Shown here piece by piece: positions 31,620 to 42,789 of a stretch of 64,000 nt of DNA. How positions within the stretch are numbered: position 1 is the stretch's first letter; each line of letters opens with the position of its first letter. The stretch covers positions 25,817,644 to 25,881,643 of the forward strand of contig NC_092806.1 of the NCBI RefSeq assembly GCF_040954645.1, in the 5' to 3' direction. Under the pieces are notes generated by a model. It was not told the origin of the DNA. It worked only from the letters and a program-made list of their open reading frames with translations, and searched no databases. The position numbers and the translations under genes are program-made. This DNA is from Diabrotica undecimpunctata. Its lineage: Eukaryota > Arthropoda > Insecta > Coleoptera > Chrysomelidae.

Positions 31620-34122
31620 CGTACAGTATGTACAATTAAAAAACGAAAAGAAAGCAATCCTGTCCTTTCAAGTCCAGGCAAAGTAGACGTCGTCGTAAAA
31701 GCAAGACAACTGATCTGTCTGAAGGAACTAAAATGGCAATACGAAACACTGAGTACAATATGTACCTACAAAGTAAGTATAAGTTGATATTGTAAAAAAT
31801 AAAAACGATCTGGTTTATACCCCAACCAATAGATGTTTCACATCAAAATTAGCACTTCTAAAATAAAGTTTCACTATAAATGTATAAGTCTACAAACTTT
31901 GAAATGTGAATTAGAGGAAAAAGAAGTTGTTACTATGAGAAAAACATCCTTGAGCATTGTACTGAGAGACATAGGATTTAAATATAAAAAGGATGACAAT
32001 GGAAGATCATTATTCGAACGAACCAATATTGCTGCTTTAAGAGCAAAATTCTTTCGTAAGTACTTTGAAAACCTGGAAAGTGTGCCTCCAAGAGGACTTG
32101 TTTTTTTTTTGATGAAACACAGATTTATTCAAAAGGAAATAAAACAATTTCCTGGAAAGACACTAGTAGCAAAAGTGTACGTAAACCAGAAGGTTTTGAT
32201 GGTAAACGTTTCATAATTGTTCGCGCTGGTTCTTCTAAAGGATTTGTTTCTGAAGCAAGTTTATTGTTTTGTTCTAAGTCTAAACATATTGATTACCATG
32301 GAGAAATGAACAACAACATTTTTACTGGTGGATAGGATATAGGATAGGAACTGGATAAGGACACAAGTAATTCCCAATTTAGAAGAACCATCGTTGATTG
32401 TAATGGATAATGCTCCATATCATAGTGTTCTTTTAGAAAAGCAACCTACCACTTCTTCAAAGAAAGATGAAATTGTTACCTGGCTGACAACAAATAACAT
32501 CCAACTTGACCCAAAATTTACAAAACCTGAATTATTACAAGTTGCAAAAATAAATAAAAAAGAAAATGTGTATGTTATTGATGAGTTACTAAGAGAGCAT
32601 GGTCATGAAGTGTTGAGACTACCTCCTTATCATTGCGAATTCAACGCTATTGAATTAATTTGGGCAAATTGCAAGTCATATTACAATAAGCATCCAATAA
32701 GCGTCCTAATAAATCAACAACGGACCAGATATTTACAGGCAGAAACTTGAAAAAACCCTAGAGTTCGGCGTCGACACCCACCACATATTTGTTGACTTCA
32801 AAGCCGCATACGACTTCGTTAATAGAAATAAACTTCTACTTGCTATGGTAGAATTTTGCATTCCATTTGATCTTGTCCGGTTAACTGAACTTACACTCAC
32901 AGGTGCAGAGAGTATGGTTAAAATCCAAAACGATCTCTCAAGACTTTTACATTGCAAAAATGGACTAAGACAGGGTGATGGACTATCGTGTCTCTTATTT
33001 AACCTGGCATTAGAAAAAATAATTCGAGAGTCGCGGATTACTACGAATGGTACTATTTTTAACAAATCAGTACAAATTGTCAAATACGCAGATGACATAG
33101 ACATCATAGGTAGGTCCACAGAATCTCTGACTGAAGCATTTCGGTCGTTAAGAGCATCTGCACACAGAATGGGACTAAATATAAATGTTCAAAAGACCAA
33201 ATATATGTGTTGCACTAGGTCAAGCAACCCGACACCTACACGAATAATAATTGATGAGCTGGAACTGGAAGGTGTTGCCACCTTCATATACTTAGGGTCG
33301 CTGCTAACCAAAGATAACAACGTCAGTGAAGAAATAAAAAGAAGAATAGTGCTCGCCAATAAGTGTTACTATGGCTTAAGAAGACAGATGGCCTCAAAAA
33401 TGCCTAGAAAAATTAAACTGACTGTATACAAAACACTAATAAGACCAGTGCTAACATGGTTCAGAAACTTGGACACTAACACAGACTGACCAAGAATTGC
33501 TCAAACGTTTTGAGCGAAAAATACTAAGACGAATATATGGAGGCATAAAAGAACAAGGTTTGTGGCGCAGGTGTTACAATTTTGAGTTGTATAGAAGATT
33601 TAGAGAACCTGACGTTGTAAAATTCATTAAGGTAGCACGCCTCAGATGGATAGGTCATGTAATCAGACGAGAGGAAGATGTCATAGTCAGAAAAGTTTTT
33701 GACCAAAGAGGGCCGATCGGACAACGAAGAAAAGAAAGACCGAGACTTAGGTACCAAGACAACCTAGAAAATGATTTGAAGTCTATCGGAATTAGAGCAT
33801 GGAGAAGAGTTGCCAGAGACAGGGGCGAATGGAGGATTGTTCTGAAGAAGGCTTTGGCTCATAAAGAGCTGTAACGCCACTGATGATGATTACAATAAGC
33901 ATATTGGTAGAGACGGCTGTTCTGATAGTGCTGTTATAAATATGTGGAAAGAGGCGCTTAATCAAGGTAATGGAGACATTTGGCAAAAATGGGTAGGACA
34001 TACTCATGAAATTATTCAAAAGTGGTGTGTCCGAGAGCAAAATATAGTTGATATTGATATTCAACCCATCATAATAAATCCTGGAGATAGCTCGGATTCT
34101 GAAAGTGAAGGAAATATATAAT
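31620..34122 (+). pseudogene. DDE_3 (Tc1/mariner-superfamily-like) transposase, split by a LINE
   Basis: The N-terminal part (about 31670-32216) has SLSIVLRDIGFKYKKDDNGR and a helical LRAKFFRKYFENL region. A frame change brings FFDETQIYSK with the first Asp, then KPEGFDGKRFIIVRAGSSKG and DYHGEMNNNIF. 32394-32693 gives LIVMDNAPYHSV with the second Asp and LRLPPYHCEFNAIELIW with the Glu, 81 residues apart. After the LINE the frame resumes at 33889 with YNKHIGRDGCSDSAVINMW and ends in an acidic tail at a TAA near 34120. This family is common in insect genomes; the wide D-E spacing sets it apart from DD34E Tc1 elements. Terminal repeats were not located. Confidence 0.75.
32694..33888 (+). mobile_element. 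5'-truncated RTE-like LINE (family B), 14-bp TSD
   Basis: An insertion of 1195 bp in the DDE_3 gene, bounded by the 14-bp direct repeat ATTACAATAAGCAT (32680-32693 and 33889-33902). It starts inside the RT (a STTDQIF block), then HHIFVDFKAAYDFVNRN, GLRQGDGLSCLLFN and KYADDIDIIGRS with both Asp intact. The C-terminal domain follows: FERKILRRIYGGIKEQGLWR, ARLRWIGHVIRR and an RDRGEWR block, with a stop at 33872-33874. A frameshift near 33460 separates the two long frames. The 3' end is a short TGATGATGAT tail, typical of RTE-type elements. Few lesions and a perfect TSD indicate a fairly recent insertion. Confidence 0.9.
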
Positions 34123-34129
34123 TTTGATA

Positions 34130-34998
34130 TTTTGTTTTTTTTTTCAATTTATTTTAATAATTAAGTCATTTAGTCATATTTGTGGAAATAGGTTGTAACA
34201 AAGTTTTAGGCTAAAACAATGAAACCTTTTACACATAACTTTCCACACTTTATTTTGGAAAGTACAGAGAAGTTCGATACACAAGTAAAAAAATTGATAA
34301 AAACCAGCTAGTATAAAAAATAAATACTAAGTCTCTAGATATGCGACATAAGGAAAGTCGTATTATTTTAGCCTAACAGATTGAGCACTAATTTGTAACA
34401 CCCTTTAAGTTTTCTACAAATTAATGTATTTTCGAAATTTTTCTTTTTCCATTGTTTTTATTGTTTTGTTTTGTAAAGTTTAATTAATTTTTTGTGTTAT
34501 TAACTTAGTTCGAAAAGCATGCACAAGAGTTTTTTATCTTTTAGGGCATTTTTTTATACTTAAGCTTAAAAATTGAATGTCATATGTATACGATGTAAAT
34601 GTTTAATATTGTATTTTGAATGAAAACTTTTTTTCATCCAGTAACTGGCTTCGGCTGTTGGATGCTTTGGTGTATAAATAAATAAATAAATAAATAAATA
34701 TGAGAATTTTAGCTGTTTGATATTGGGTCCATCTTTCTCGACTTCAGTATTTCAAATAGAGCATTTCTTCAATAATCATAATAAAGTTGAATATGTAGAA
34801 AACTCAAAATTACGTTCAAAACAATTCTATAATGAGTTTTTAACATCCAGTATAATAAACAAACAAAAATAAATCACTATAAATACGTTTAATGGGATAT
34901 TAAACATTTCCTAATTAATTCATGAATATAGAAAAGACTTACGTTTGATTTAAACGCTTTGTTTAAATTCGTACAACTATGATACAGCGAACGGAGTA
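34130..34998. other. no gene recognised; short AAAT microsatellite
   Basis: AT-rich intronic DNA of receptor gene 1. An (AAAT)n repeat lies at 34674-34700. Confidence 0.4.
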
Positions 34999-37625
34999 TA
35001 TACAGATTGAACGAATTTAAAACGGAACATACGAAATCAATGTATTTCGGCTCAACTCCGCTCTAGGTGGTTGGCCAACAAAAGGTTGTCAAATAATTAT
35101 ATTATAAAAATCCAATACTTCAGCGGGCTGCTGGATTCTGAATTCATTCAAGAACAAATCAAAACTCCACCCAAATAGGTTGCCTAGAATCACTGAAAAA
35201 ACTAGACTACACAGCAGTTATTATGCTGTCAAACCACTTATCGCTTCCTTATAGTCCAAGAGATAGAGCCGAAATTTTGAACTGATCAGTAATATGACAT
35301 TTCTTTATTGGAATATATTCATTGTAACTGGTTAAGACTTTGCCTTACAGGCGGACCCCCTCGTGGTACAGGGGTGGCTATACAGGGATGAAGTTGTCAT
35401 TTTTTCGGAAAATTAACGATCGATGATATGGCTGAAAATTTGCCCAGAGTAAGATCTTAGTATAACTAGACGAAATCCCAAAGGGCGGACGCGAGAGTGG
35501 ATACATAAGGGGTGGCAGACAGGGGTGAAGTTGCAATTTTTTGGGGAAAAATTAACGATAAGTTAATATGTCCGCCATTTTCATGGTGACAATGTTTTTT
35601 TTTCAAACTAAAGTCATATTTACTTTACAAATCACATTTTTTTCGTAAATATAAATATTTTACGAATTAATTTTAATTGAATAAATGTTGATATTTGATA
35701 TTTTATTAAATTAAAGTAATTTTATAATGTTACTATTAAATATTTTTTGTATAACAAATAGTAATTTACTTATTTTTTATTACAATAAAAAGGTTTTTAA
35801 ATTTATATTGCATAAATAATGGTTGTTCAGATATAGAAAAATTTGATTTATTATTACATTAATAATCCAATACAAAATATATTATTTCTATTTATCAATA
35901 GGTAAAATTCAATTTGTAGAATTCCTTTAACATTTTACAAATAATTATTAATAAAATCAATTTAATAGTGGAATTATCAATTTTTTAAGTTTTGAAATTT
36001 ACTTTGTAGATATTTTCAATATTGTTTTTAACTTTTAAATTGATTGAATTTTTTTTTCATTAGTTAATTATAATTTTACAAATTCTGTTTGGACATTAAT
36101 TTTGCATCATTATTATTTTAAAATATTAAATAATAATAGATGCGCGTTCCATTTAGACCAGTAATTCTAGACGCATGCGCTAAATGTAATAAGTATCAAG
36201 ATGCTTTTATCCAACTTGGTGAAACTGACTTCGATTGTAATGAAGTTTTTGAAACCTTAGAAACTTCATATGTCACTTATATGGAACAGGACTGACGAGA
36301 ACAATTCCAAAAAGAAAAGTAAACGATGTCAGATTTTCACTATTTAACCGGCAGTATAAGTTGCATGATGTAAACGAGCTTTTTAAAAAAAAAACTAAAA
36401 AATTTCGATGCTTCAAGCTTACCACCATGTCAAGATGAATTACACCAACATCTACTGCGAGCCCATTATATTTCAAATATTTGGACAAATGCTCATAAAA
36501 AAGTACCAACAGAATTGATTGTTGAAGAACATGGTTGGGAGTTTTAAGATGAAACATATAAATTCAAATGGTTTAGTGGACCTCAGATGCCAGAATCAGT
36601 TCGAGAAGTAGTGATTGAAAATGAAGCAGATAATGAATATGATATTATTGAAAGTGAAAGTGACGAAGATGATGAATGTGATGACATCAATGAGAGTGAG
36701 AAAAATGACGAAATTTTTAAAGTTTTTCTAAATTTTTTTTTCTTATCGGAAAAATCGTTTGAAAATTTTTGGAAAAAAATCATGGTATAACTGACATAAA
36801 ATCGAAAGGATTCTACAAATTAGATTTTACCTCAAAAAATTACGAAAATTTTCATTTACGGAAATTTTTTTGGAAAACTTTGAGGAAAACTCTACTTGAC
36901 GCTTTTCAGAATAGTAACAGAAGTGAGCATACAAATTTTCAAATCAATCGGTATAAAAATATCAAAATAAAATCAGTTTGAAAATTGTTACCGAGACCAT
37001 AAAATGCGCAGGCAAGTGATACATTTGACCCCGTTTTATGGCTCTCTGTACCAACCCAGCTGTCCGCTCTTTTGGATTTAGAGTTTTTAGGGGCTAAATA
37101 ATGAGCCATGAAAATGGCGGACATATTACTTATCGTTAATTTTTGCCCAAGAAATTGCAATTTTACCCCTGTCCGCCACCCCTTATGTATCCACTCTCGC
37201 GTCTGCCCTTTGGGATTTCGTCTAGTTATACCAGGATCTTACTCTGGGCAAATTTTCAGCCATATTATCGATCGTTAATTTTTCCGAAAAAAATTACAAA
37301 TTCATCCCTGTATAGCCACCCCCTGTACCACGAGGGGCGTCCGCCTGTAAGGCAAAGTCTTAACCCAGTTACAATGAATATATTCCAATAGAGAAATGTC
37401 ATATTACTGATTATTCCAAAATTTCGGCTCTATCTCTCCGACTATTAGGCAAGCTCCTCTTTCCTTTAAAGGAGACAGATAGTTGAACGATATTTTATAC
37501 AATGTCTATCACTGGGTATGGATTTATTTTTGTCCAAGTTTTATATTGGTCCACTATTTCAAATGCAGTTCAAACAGACATATATTAAATTGTATGTTCC
37601 GTTTTAAATTCGTTCAATCTGTATA
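34999..37625. mobile_element. 2.6-kb element with 34-bp perfect TIRs and long subterminal inverted repeats
   Basis: The outermost 34 bases (34999-35032 and 37592-37625) are perfect inverse complements, starting TATACAGATTGAACG. Inside, a second pair of arms of about 330 bp (35259-35586 and 37106-37438) matches at roughly 90 percent; it includes GGCGGAC, CGTGGTACAGGGG and AAATTTTCAGC-type blocks. The DNA between outer TIR and arm differs on the two sides. The core is extremely AT-rich and contains coding relics on the plus strand (36138-36690). The architecture suggests a DNA transposon of unidentified superfamily. No target duplication was clear. Confidence 0.7.
36138..36690 (+). pseudogene. 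relic of a multicopy insect mobile-element protein, C-terminal part
   Basis: Reading across two frameshifts and a stop: AFIQLGETDFDCNEVFETLE, RKVNDVRFSLFNRQYKL, LPPCQDELHQHLLRAHYISN followed by IWTNAH, then EEHGWEF, FKWFSGPQMPESVREVV and a highly acidic tail. I associate the LPPC...H-x-x-R-x-x-YI...W-x-x-A block followed by W-x-G-x-x-(L/M)-P with the C-terminus of proteins repeated in many insect genomes, but I cannot name the element. It lies in the centre of the inverted-repeat element and is its only coding candidate. Confidence 0.5.
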
Positions 37626-37639
37626 GATCCTATTAAAAT

Positions 37640-38011
37640 GTTAAAAATTGTTTATCAATAAATATTTAAGTTGAAATGGACGTTGTAGATTTTTATTACA
37701 TACTTATGGCCATGTTCCATAATTGGAACAAAAAAAATTTTTAGACAGGGCTATTGTGAAAAGTTTTAAAATTTTTTAAATATTTTTCTATAAGTTCAGA
37801 ACATAAAATTGACCTCTAGGCGCTATAAAATTAAAAAAATTAAGTTTGGCAGCGAATGGGTTAAGATTTTAAAGGTCAGGAGATAGAGGGTAGTTGCTTG
37901 AAATCGACGTGACTGACGACTTCTCTGCGAGCAGGACAATAATAGCCACAAAAAATTATCGAGTCAATTAGGATGATGAAAGTCGTAATTTAATATTATA
38001 CATCTACTTAC
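37640..38011. other. intron start region of receptor gene 1
   Basis: No coding signal. The GTAAGT donor of exon 1 (complement of 38006-38011) lies at its upper end. Confidence 0.5.
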
Positions 38012-38818
38012 TCCATATAAAACAAACATTGCAATAGCACATGATGCCATTTCCGTGTACGCTAGAAACAGCTGAAGATCAAAAACGCTAAAGAATCGTA
38101 GAATTTCTAAAACTCCATGTAAATAAAATACGACGATTGGTGAAGTAATCAAAGGTGTACATAATTTTAGAGCCAAGTACATCCTCAACAGATAAACTCT
38201 TATTCTCTTAAACTCGTCGGGATAGCTTTCCTTTTTTTGCTGAGTAACTCGTTTGATATCTAACGTAAGTTGATCGTATCTTTGGGTGAACATGTTAACT
38301 GTGAGGCTGATCAACGTAGATCCATATACTATATAGAGCCTTGATATAACCGCCAGAAGACCAATTGAAAAACCTTTAACCATTATTATGGTTTTAATGT
38401 TATACAGTACATCTAGTAAACAACCAACAGAACAAAAAGGTATAATAACTTGTAAATAAATCAATAATCCAGTACATCCGTTTTCACAAATAATACTTTT
38501 GGACATTGACTTTAAAATTCTTATGAACAATACCCATTCCTTTATATGCAATGTCGGAACTCCTACACATATAAACAGAAGCAACATACTGCAAACAAAC
38601 CAGATATTGTCTGTTATGTTATAAGCACCATATGTAAAGGTTATAATTCTGTTATATGAATGATAAATAGTACCAAAAAGAATAGTGGCTAGTAAAAAAA
38701 TTAAATATCCTTTTGACATTATTTGTTTTTGACCCTTTAATATATGTGGAACAATACCTATCCACTTTCCAAATGTGTAATAGTTAAGAAATACCTTTAG
38801 ATCTTGAGCTTCAGTCAT
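38012..38818 (-). CDS. gustatory-receptor-like gene 1, exon 1
   Basis: Begins at the ATG at 38818 (MTEAQDLKVFLNYYTFGKWI), the position equivalent to the starts of the two paralogues, and runs 269 codons to a phase-0 GTAAGT donor. Hydrophobic segments correspond to TM1 (about 35-53), TM2 (69-90), TM3 (114-137), TM4 (151-176), TM5 (213-243) and the start of TM6. TM4 is followed by FTQRYDQLTLDI, shared with both paralogues. Joined to exon 2 at 31243 it gives about 355-380 residues, normal for insect gustatory receptors. It is the most divergent of the three first exons. There are no stops or frameshifts. An odorant-receptor assignment is less likely because of the TY...F C-terminus. Confidence 0.85.
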
Positions 38819-39391
38819 TCTTAATCAGAAAAACGAACCCAAATAGCTAAAATTTTTTTAATATTCGAAATTATGTTGATTTTATCATGGTATTTACATG
38901 ACAACTTTTCTGGCTTTTATTTCAAACATATATGTACACAATCATTATATTCCATTTGGTAAATTTTGGGAATAATAAATAAGTAATAGGTAAATAATTT
39001 AAATATTGACAAAAACCTAATGCGACAAAAAATGAGCGCATGAAGTATTATCTACACAAAATAAATCGTCGGACTAGCAGTCAGCAAATCTAAAAAAGAT
39101 CCAAAAAACAATTTTTTTCGGAAAAATAGTATGAAAACTTCGATTCTTTAATATAATTAAAATAGATAAAAGAAAACATTTGCACACACATTTATTATAA
39201 CTTGTATTTAAACTCATGCTTTGAAAATAAAAGTTAACAGATATATCTTTTTCACATTTTGAGTTGTATAAAACATAAAAACCCAAATTAAACAAATACA
39301 AAATAACTATTTCTAAGAAATTAAACAAAGACTTAATAAAAAACAAATGTGTGAGATGCGCAAAGTAGATACCTGATTGATCAGATATAAG
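38819..39391. other. upstream region of receptor gene 1, no gene
   Basis: Presumed 5' flank of gene 1. I see no recognisable core promoter. Frames on the minus strand here belong partly to the end of the piggyBac-like relic. Confidence 0.35.
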
Positions 39392-40250
39392 TTAATCTTC
39401 GCTGCTATCTTCGGAAATACTATCCTGTAGGTAGTCGGAGCAAATGCATTTTGCGTGTTGTAAGCATACAAATTTTTGGCATTTTTGACAGGTATATCTG
39501 GTTGGCCTATTTTTTGTCTATCACAGTAAAAACAACTAGTTAGGTTGTGAATTTGGGGCTGGAACAATTTCGTCTTAAACACGGCAAATTTCTTTTATTC
39601 TTGACCCAATTTATCTAGGAATACGTTTATTCAAAAGTCGACGTTGCAGATGATCGTTTACTAGTTCCATACTAAGCTACAGTCATTGCAAAATAAAAAA
39701 TGAGCATAGGCCATCGGCGAGTGGCTCGAGCAAAATTTTAGGCGGCACACATTTTATCAACTAGATCTACTCCTCGTTTGAAATTATTATAGTCAATGAT
39801 GATTTCTGGCTTTCCCGTTAATTCATCTAGCAAATTGTCGTGGTGCATTGTTAAGAGTAAAATAACGTTTTTTTTTTGTAGATACGATACAATCGTACAT
39901 TTTTTCTAAAAGCAAACATACTTATTTTTTCTGGCCTCTTAGAATCAGTAAATTGAAGTGGAAGCTCTCTTTTGTTTTTTCTCATAGTGCCTATCATAGT
40001 TAAATGATCGTTCGTTCAAAAGAAGATCGACCGAGCTGATGCTCGTAAAAAATTATTCATTGTTACATTTCTGTGAGAACCAGATATAGGACTGCAGAGG
40101 CGAGGAGCGAGGGAAATATTGCTCGTATCATCTTTATATGGGCCAGGTGGTTGTTATCTAACATACACCTCTAGATTTGCGGTATAAGGAAACTTAGCGT
40201 CTACTAATGCGTAGATTTTTATGCAGTATTTTTTAGGTTTATTGGGCATA

Positions 40251-42401
40251 TACACTCTGGGCCAAAATTAACCGGCCACTTTAAAAATGGGTAATTTTTG
40301 ATTTCTTATATCTCCTAAACCTGTTGTCCGATTTAAGTGATTTTTTTTAATATGTTGTAGCCTTATTCATTAGCAACATCTTTATAATAATATTGTTGCT
40401 AAACAGGTAAATTTTCATTGTATACCGGGTGTACGAATCAAACTGTGTTTTTTTCTTAAAGTTTGCATCACCCTGTGGAATATTCTAGCATTTGTAGAAT
40501 ACTAAAATTAAATCGTAACTATAGCCTCATGCTTTCTCAACATTTTGTTTTTTGATTGATTCGCTTATGTTGGATAATATAAAAGTTAGGTGCTTTAACA
40601 ACTAGACATGTTTGTTATCAATTTTTATCTCCGCGGAAGAGAAAAAATAATCTTTTTGAAAAAAAAGTCATTTGTTACAGTAAAAATCCAATGAATAAAA
40701 TCTTCAAAGAAAATTCAAATTAACAATATTTTGAAAATCAAAGGTCTAATTGAAAAAAAATTGGGTATCAATAATGGGTGTTGCCGCTTCTAGCCTTAGG
40801 ACTTTTTGGAGCCGGTTTGGCAATCCATTCCTAATATCCTGGATATCAGATTGGGGGATATTGTGCCACTCCTGTACCACAGCTGTCGTCAGCTCTTCAA
40901 AGGATTCAGGGGCTGGGCTCTTGCTCTCACCCGTCTTTTGAGGTTGTTCCAGATAGGCTCAATTGGGTTAAGATCGGGACTGTGTGCTGGCCATGGTAGA
41001 ACTTGAATACTGACCTCATTAAGGTACTCACGGGTATATATTGCTGTATGGCAACGTGCATTGTCATGCATTAGTCTGAAGGTATCACCAATGAATAGTG
41101 CAAAAGGCATGACATGGTCTTGAAAAAACTTCTTTCACGTATACTTTGGGTATTCACACTGCCTCTACCGAACACAACAAGATCAGTACACGCTTCGTAA
41201 GAAATACCTCCCCAAATCATTATTAACCCTCCTCGGTAAGCCACTGTTTCGGTTATAGCGCATGCAGCAAACCTTTTCATTTTGACGCTATAGACACGTT
41301 GGCATCTACCTGGACCCTTTTAGAGCTATTCTGCTCTCATCTGAGAACAGTATATTCTTCCATTCTGCCATAGTCCAGTTAGCATTTCTTGTGCAAAATG
41401 AAGTCTAGCGCAACGGTGTTGTGGGAGCAGTTGTGTGCGCAAGCTGGTCGAAAAGCCCTCAAGTTTATTTTTGACAGTTTTCTTCTAATCGTTTGTCTAC
41501 TCACAATAACGTTTCTCACCCCAAGAAGAGACCTACGAGCTTCAGGAGCGGTGCAAAAGCGATTTCTCAATACTTTAGTGAAAATGAAGCAGTCATCTCG
41601 AACTGAAATGCATCGTTTTCGGCCTTGACCTAGCCTGCGGTTGTACGAACCGTTGCTCTATGTACATCGAGTATACCAGCGATATGACGTTGACTGTAAA
41701 CAGAATCAACTAAAGCCACCGCCCTAGCAGCATCAGTTGCAACGAGTGGTATTTTTTAAATCACAAACAATTCATAGGCACTAAAATTTCAACAATATTA
41801 GCTCACAATTATAGAAAATTAAAATTTTAATTGTTAATTTTAATTACAAATTTAATTTTAGTTACAAATTGTTCAAGAATTGTTATTAACACGGAAGCAG
41901 ATTTGCAACAATGTCGTACAAAGACTATATGTGAAATATCCTTCGACGACACAAATTTAGGAAACAAACTATCATAGGTAATGTAAACAAAACAATAATA
42001 AAGGTGGTGGGGTTAATGCTGGTGAGTTAAATCTTCTGTATTGATGAAAAACATGGCTAGTTGTTAAACTACCTAATTTTGTATTATCCAACATAAGCGA
42101 ATGAATTAAAAAACAAAATATTGATGAAACATGAGGCTATAGTTAGGTTGTAATTTTAATATTTTATAAATGCTAGAATATTCCACAGGGTGATGCAAAC
42201 TTTAACAGAAAAACACAGTTTATTTCGTACACCCGGTATACAATGAAAATTTACCTGTTTAGCAACCATATTATTCTAACGATATTGTCAAGGAATAAGG
42301 CTATAATATATTAGAAAAATCACTTAAATCAGACAACAGGTTTGGGAGATATAAGACATAAAAAATTACGGGTGGCCTTGTTAATTTTGGCCCAGAATGT
42401 A
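40251..42401. mobile_element. Tc1-like element with ~350-bp terminal inverted repeats
   Basis: The ends are TACACTCTGGGCCAAAATTA and TACATTCTGGGCCAAAATTA (right end reverse-complemented), flanked by TA (40249-40250 and 42402-42403). The arms stay alignable, at roughly 85-90 percent, for about 350 bp (to about 40615 and from about 42060), far longer than the 30-60 bp usual for Tc1. The 2151-bp element contains one minus-strand transposase relic. Removing it restores a continuous piggyBac-like reading stretch, which confirms the insertion point. Confidence 0.88.
40749..41755 (-). pseudogene. Tc1-like (DD34E) transposase, frameshifted
   Basis: From 41755 down: an N-terminal helix-turn-helix region (AVALVDSVYSQRHIAGILDV), a second HTH (RQTIRRKLSKINLRAFRP), then after frameshifts FSDESRIAL with the first Asp (near 41330). 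Next come ETVAYRGGLIMIWGGISYEA, RLMHDNARCHTAIYT with the second Asp, and SPDLNPIEPIWNNLKRRV with the Glu exactly 34 residues later. A last frameshift leads to a C-terminal helix region (SFEELTTAVVQEWHNIPQSD, then IRNGLPNRL) ending near 40749. All three catalytic residues are still encoded, but at least three frameshifts and stops break the gene. Confidence 0.85.
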
Positions 42402-42589
42402 TACCCTAAAACTACACTTGCCACGAAGAGCTTCTAGTTTCTCATTTACTGTTGTATATGCTGATAATGAAAAATGTTTAGGTATATTAAACAAATCAAA
42501 AAATTCTCTCACATCTGTCAATTTGTCATATTCTTACCTTTCTAGTTGTGTTCGTTTATCATCAAACCGGACGTGTCTGAGCAAAACTT

Positions 42590-42730
42590 AAACCGTGCAT
42601 GGGACAATCCCATTCTAAGTGCAGACGCCCTTAGTGATCGATCTCTGATCGATGCTTCGATCAGAGATTCTGTGGACCTAGCAATAATGTCTATGTCATC
42701 TGCATTCCGACGTGCATGGGACATTGTCAA
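42590..42730 (-). pseudogene. LINE family B active-site fragment with a hairpin
   Basis: The minus strand reads NADDIDIIARSTESLIEAS, then RASALRMGL, the RT active-site box and following helix of family B. Between ESLIEA and RAS an 11-bp perfect hairpin (ATCTCTGATCG at 42641-42651 with 42658-42668) adds about seven codons compared with the 33-kb copy. Confidence 0.6.
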
Positions 42731-42789
42731 TCTAAAAATCTTCGGCGATGAGCCTTTTGTACTAAAGTTTCTGGAAGATAAGTATCTAT

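Larger units (their letters stand above)
39392..42545 (-). pseudogene. second piggyBac-like transposase, split by a Tc1-like element
   Basis: The upper part (42545-42402) reads EFFDLFNIPKHFSL, then VNEKLEALRGKCSFRVYM. After the inserted element (40251-42401) it continues with YCIKIYALVDAKFPYTANLE, KRELPLQFTDSKRPEKISMF, HHDNLLDELTGKPEIIIDYN and FKRGVDLVDKMCAA. It ends in a Cys-rich finger (RYTCQKCQKFVCLQHAKC) and a stop at 39392-39394. The second and third catalytic Asp (LVD, GVD) are present. At the first position relatives have D-E where this copy has N-E, so it would be inactive even apart from its stops and frameshifts. It lacks the N-terminal third. No TTAA-bounded ends were found. Confidence 0.75.

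Noticed and set aside
38012..38818. Odorant receptor (7tm_6) assignment for the receptor exons
   Set aside because: The C-terminal TYxxxxxGF arrangement and the sequence around TM7 fit gustatory receptors better.
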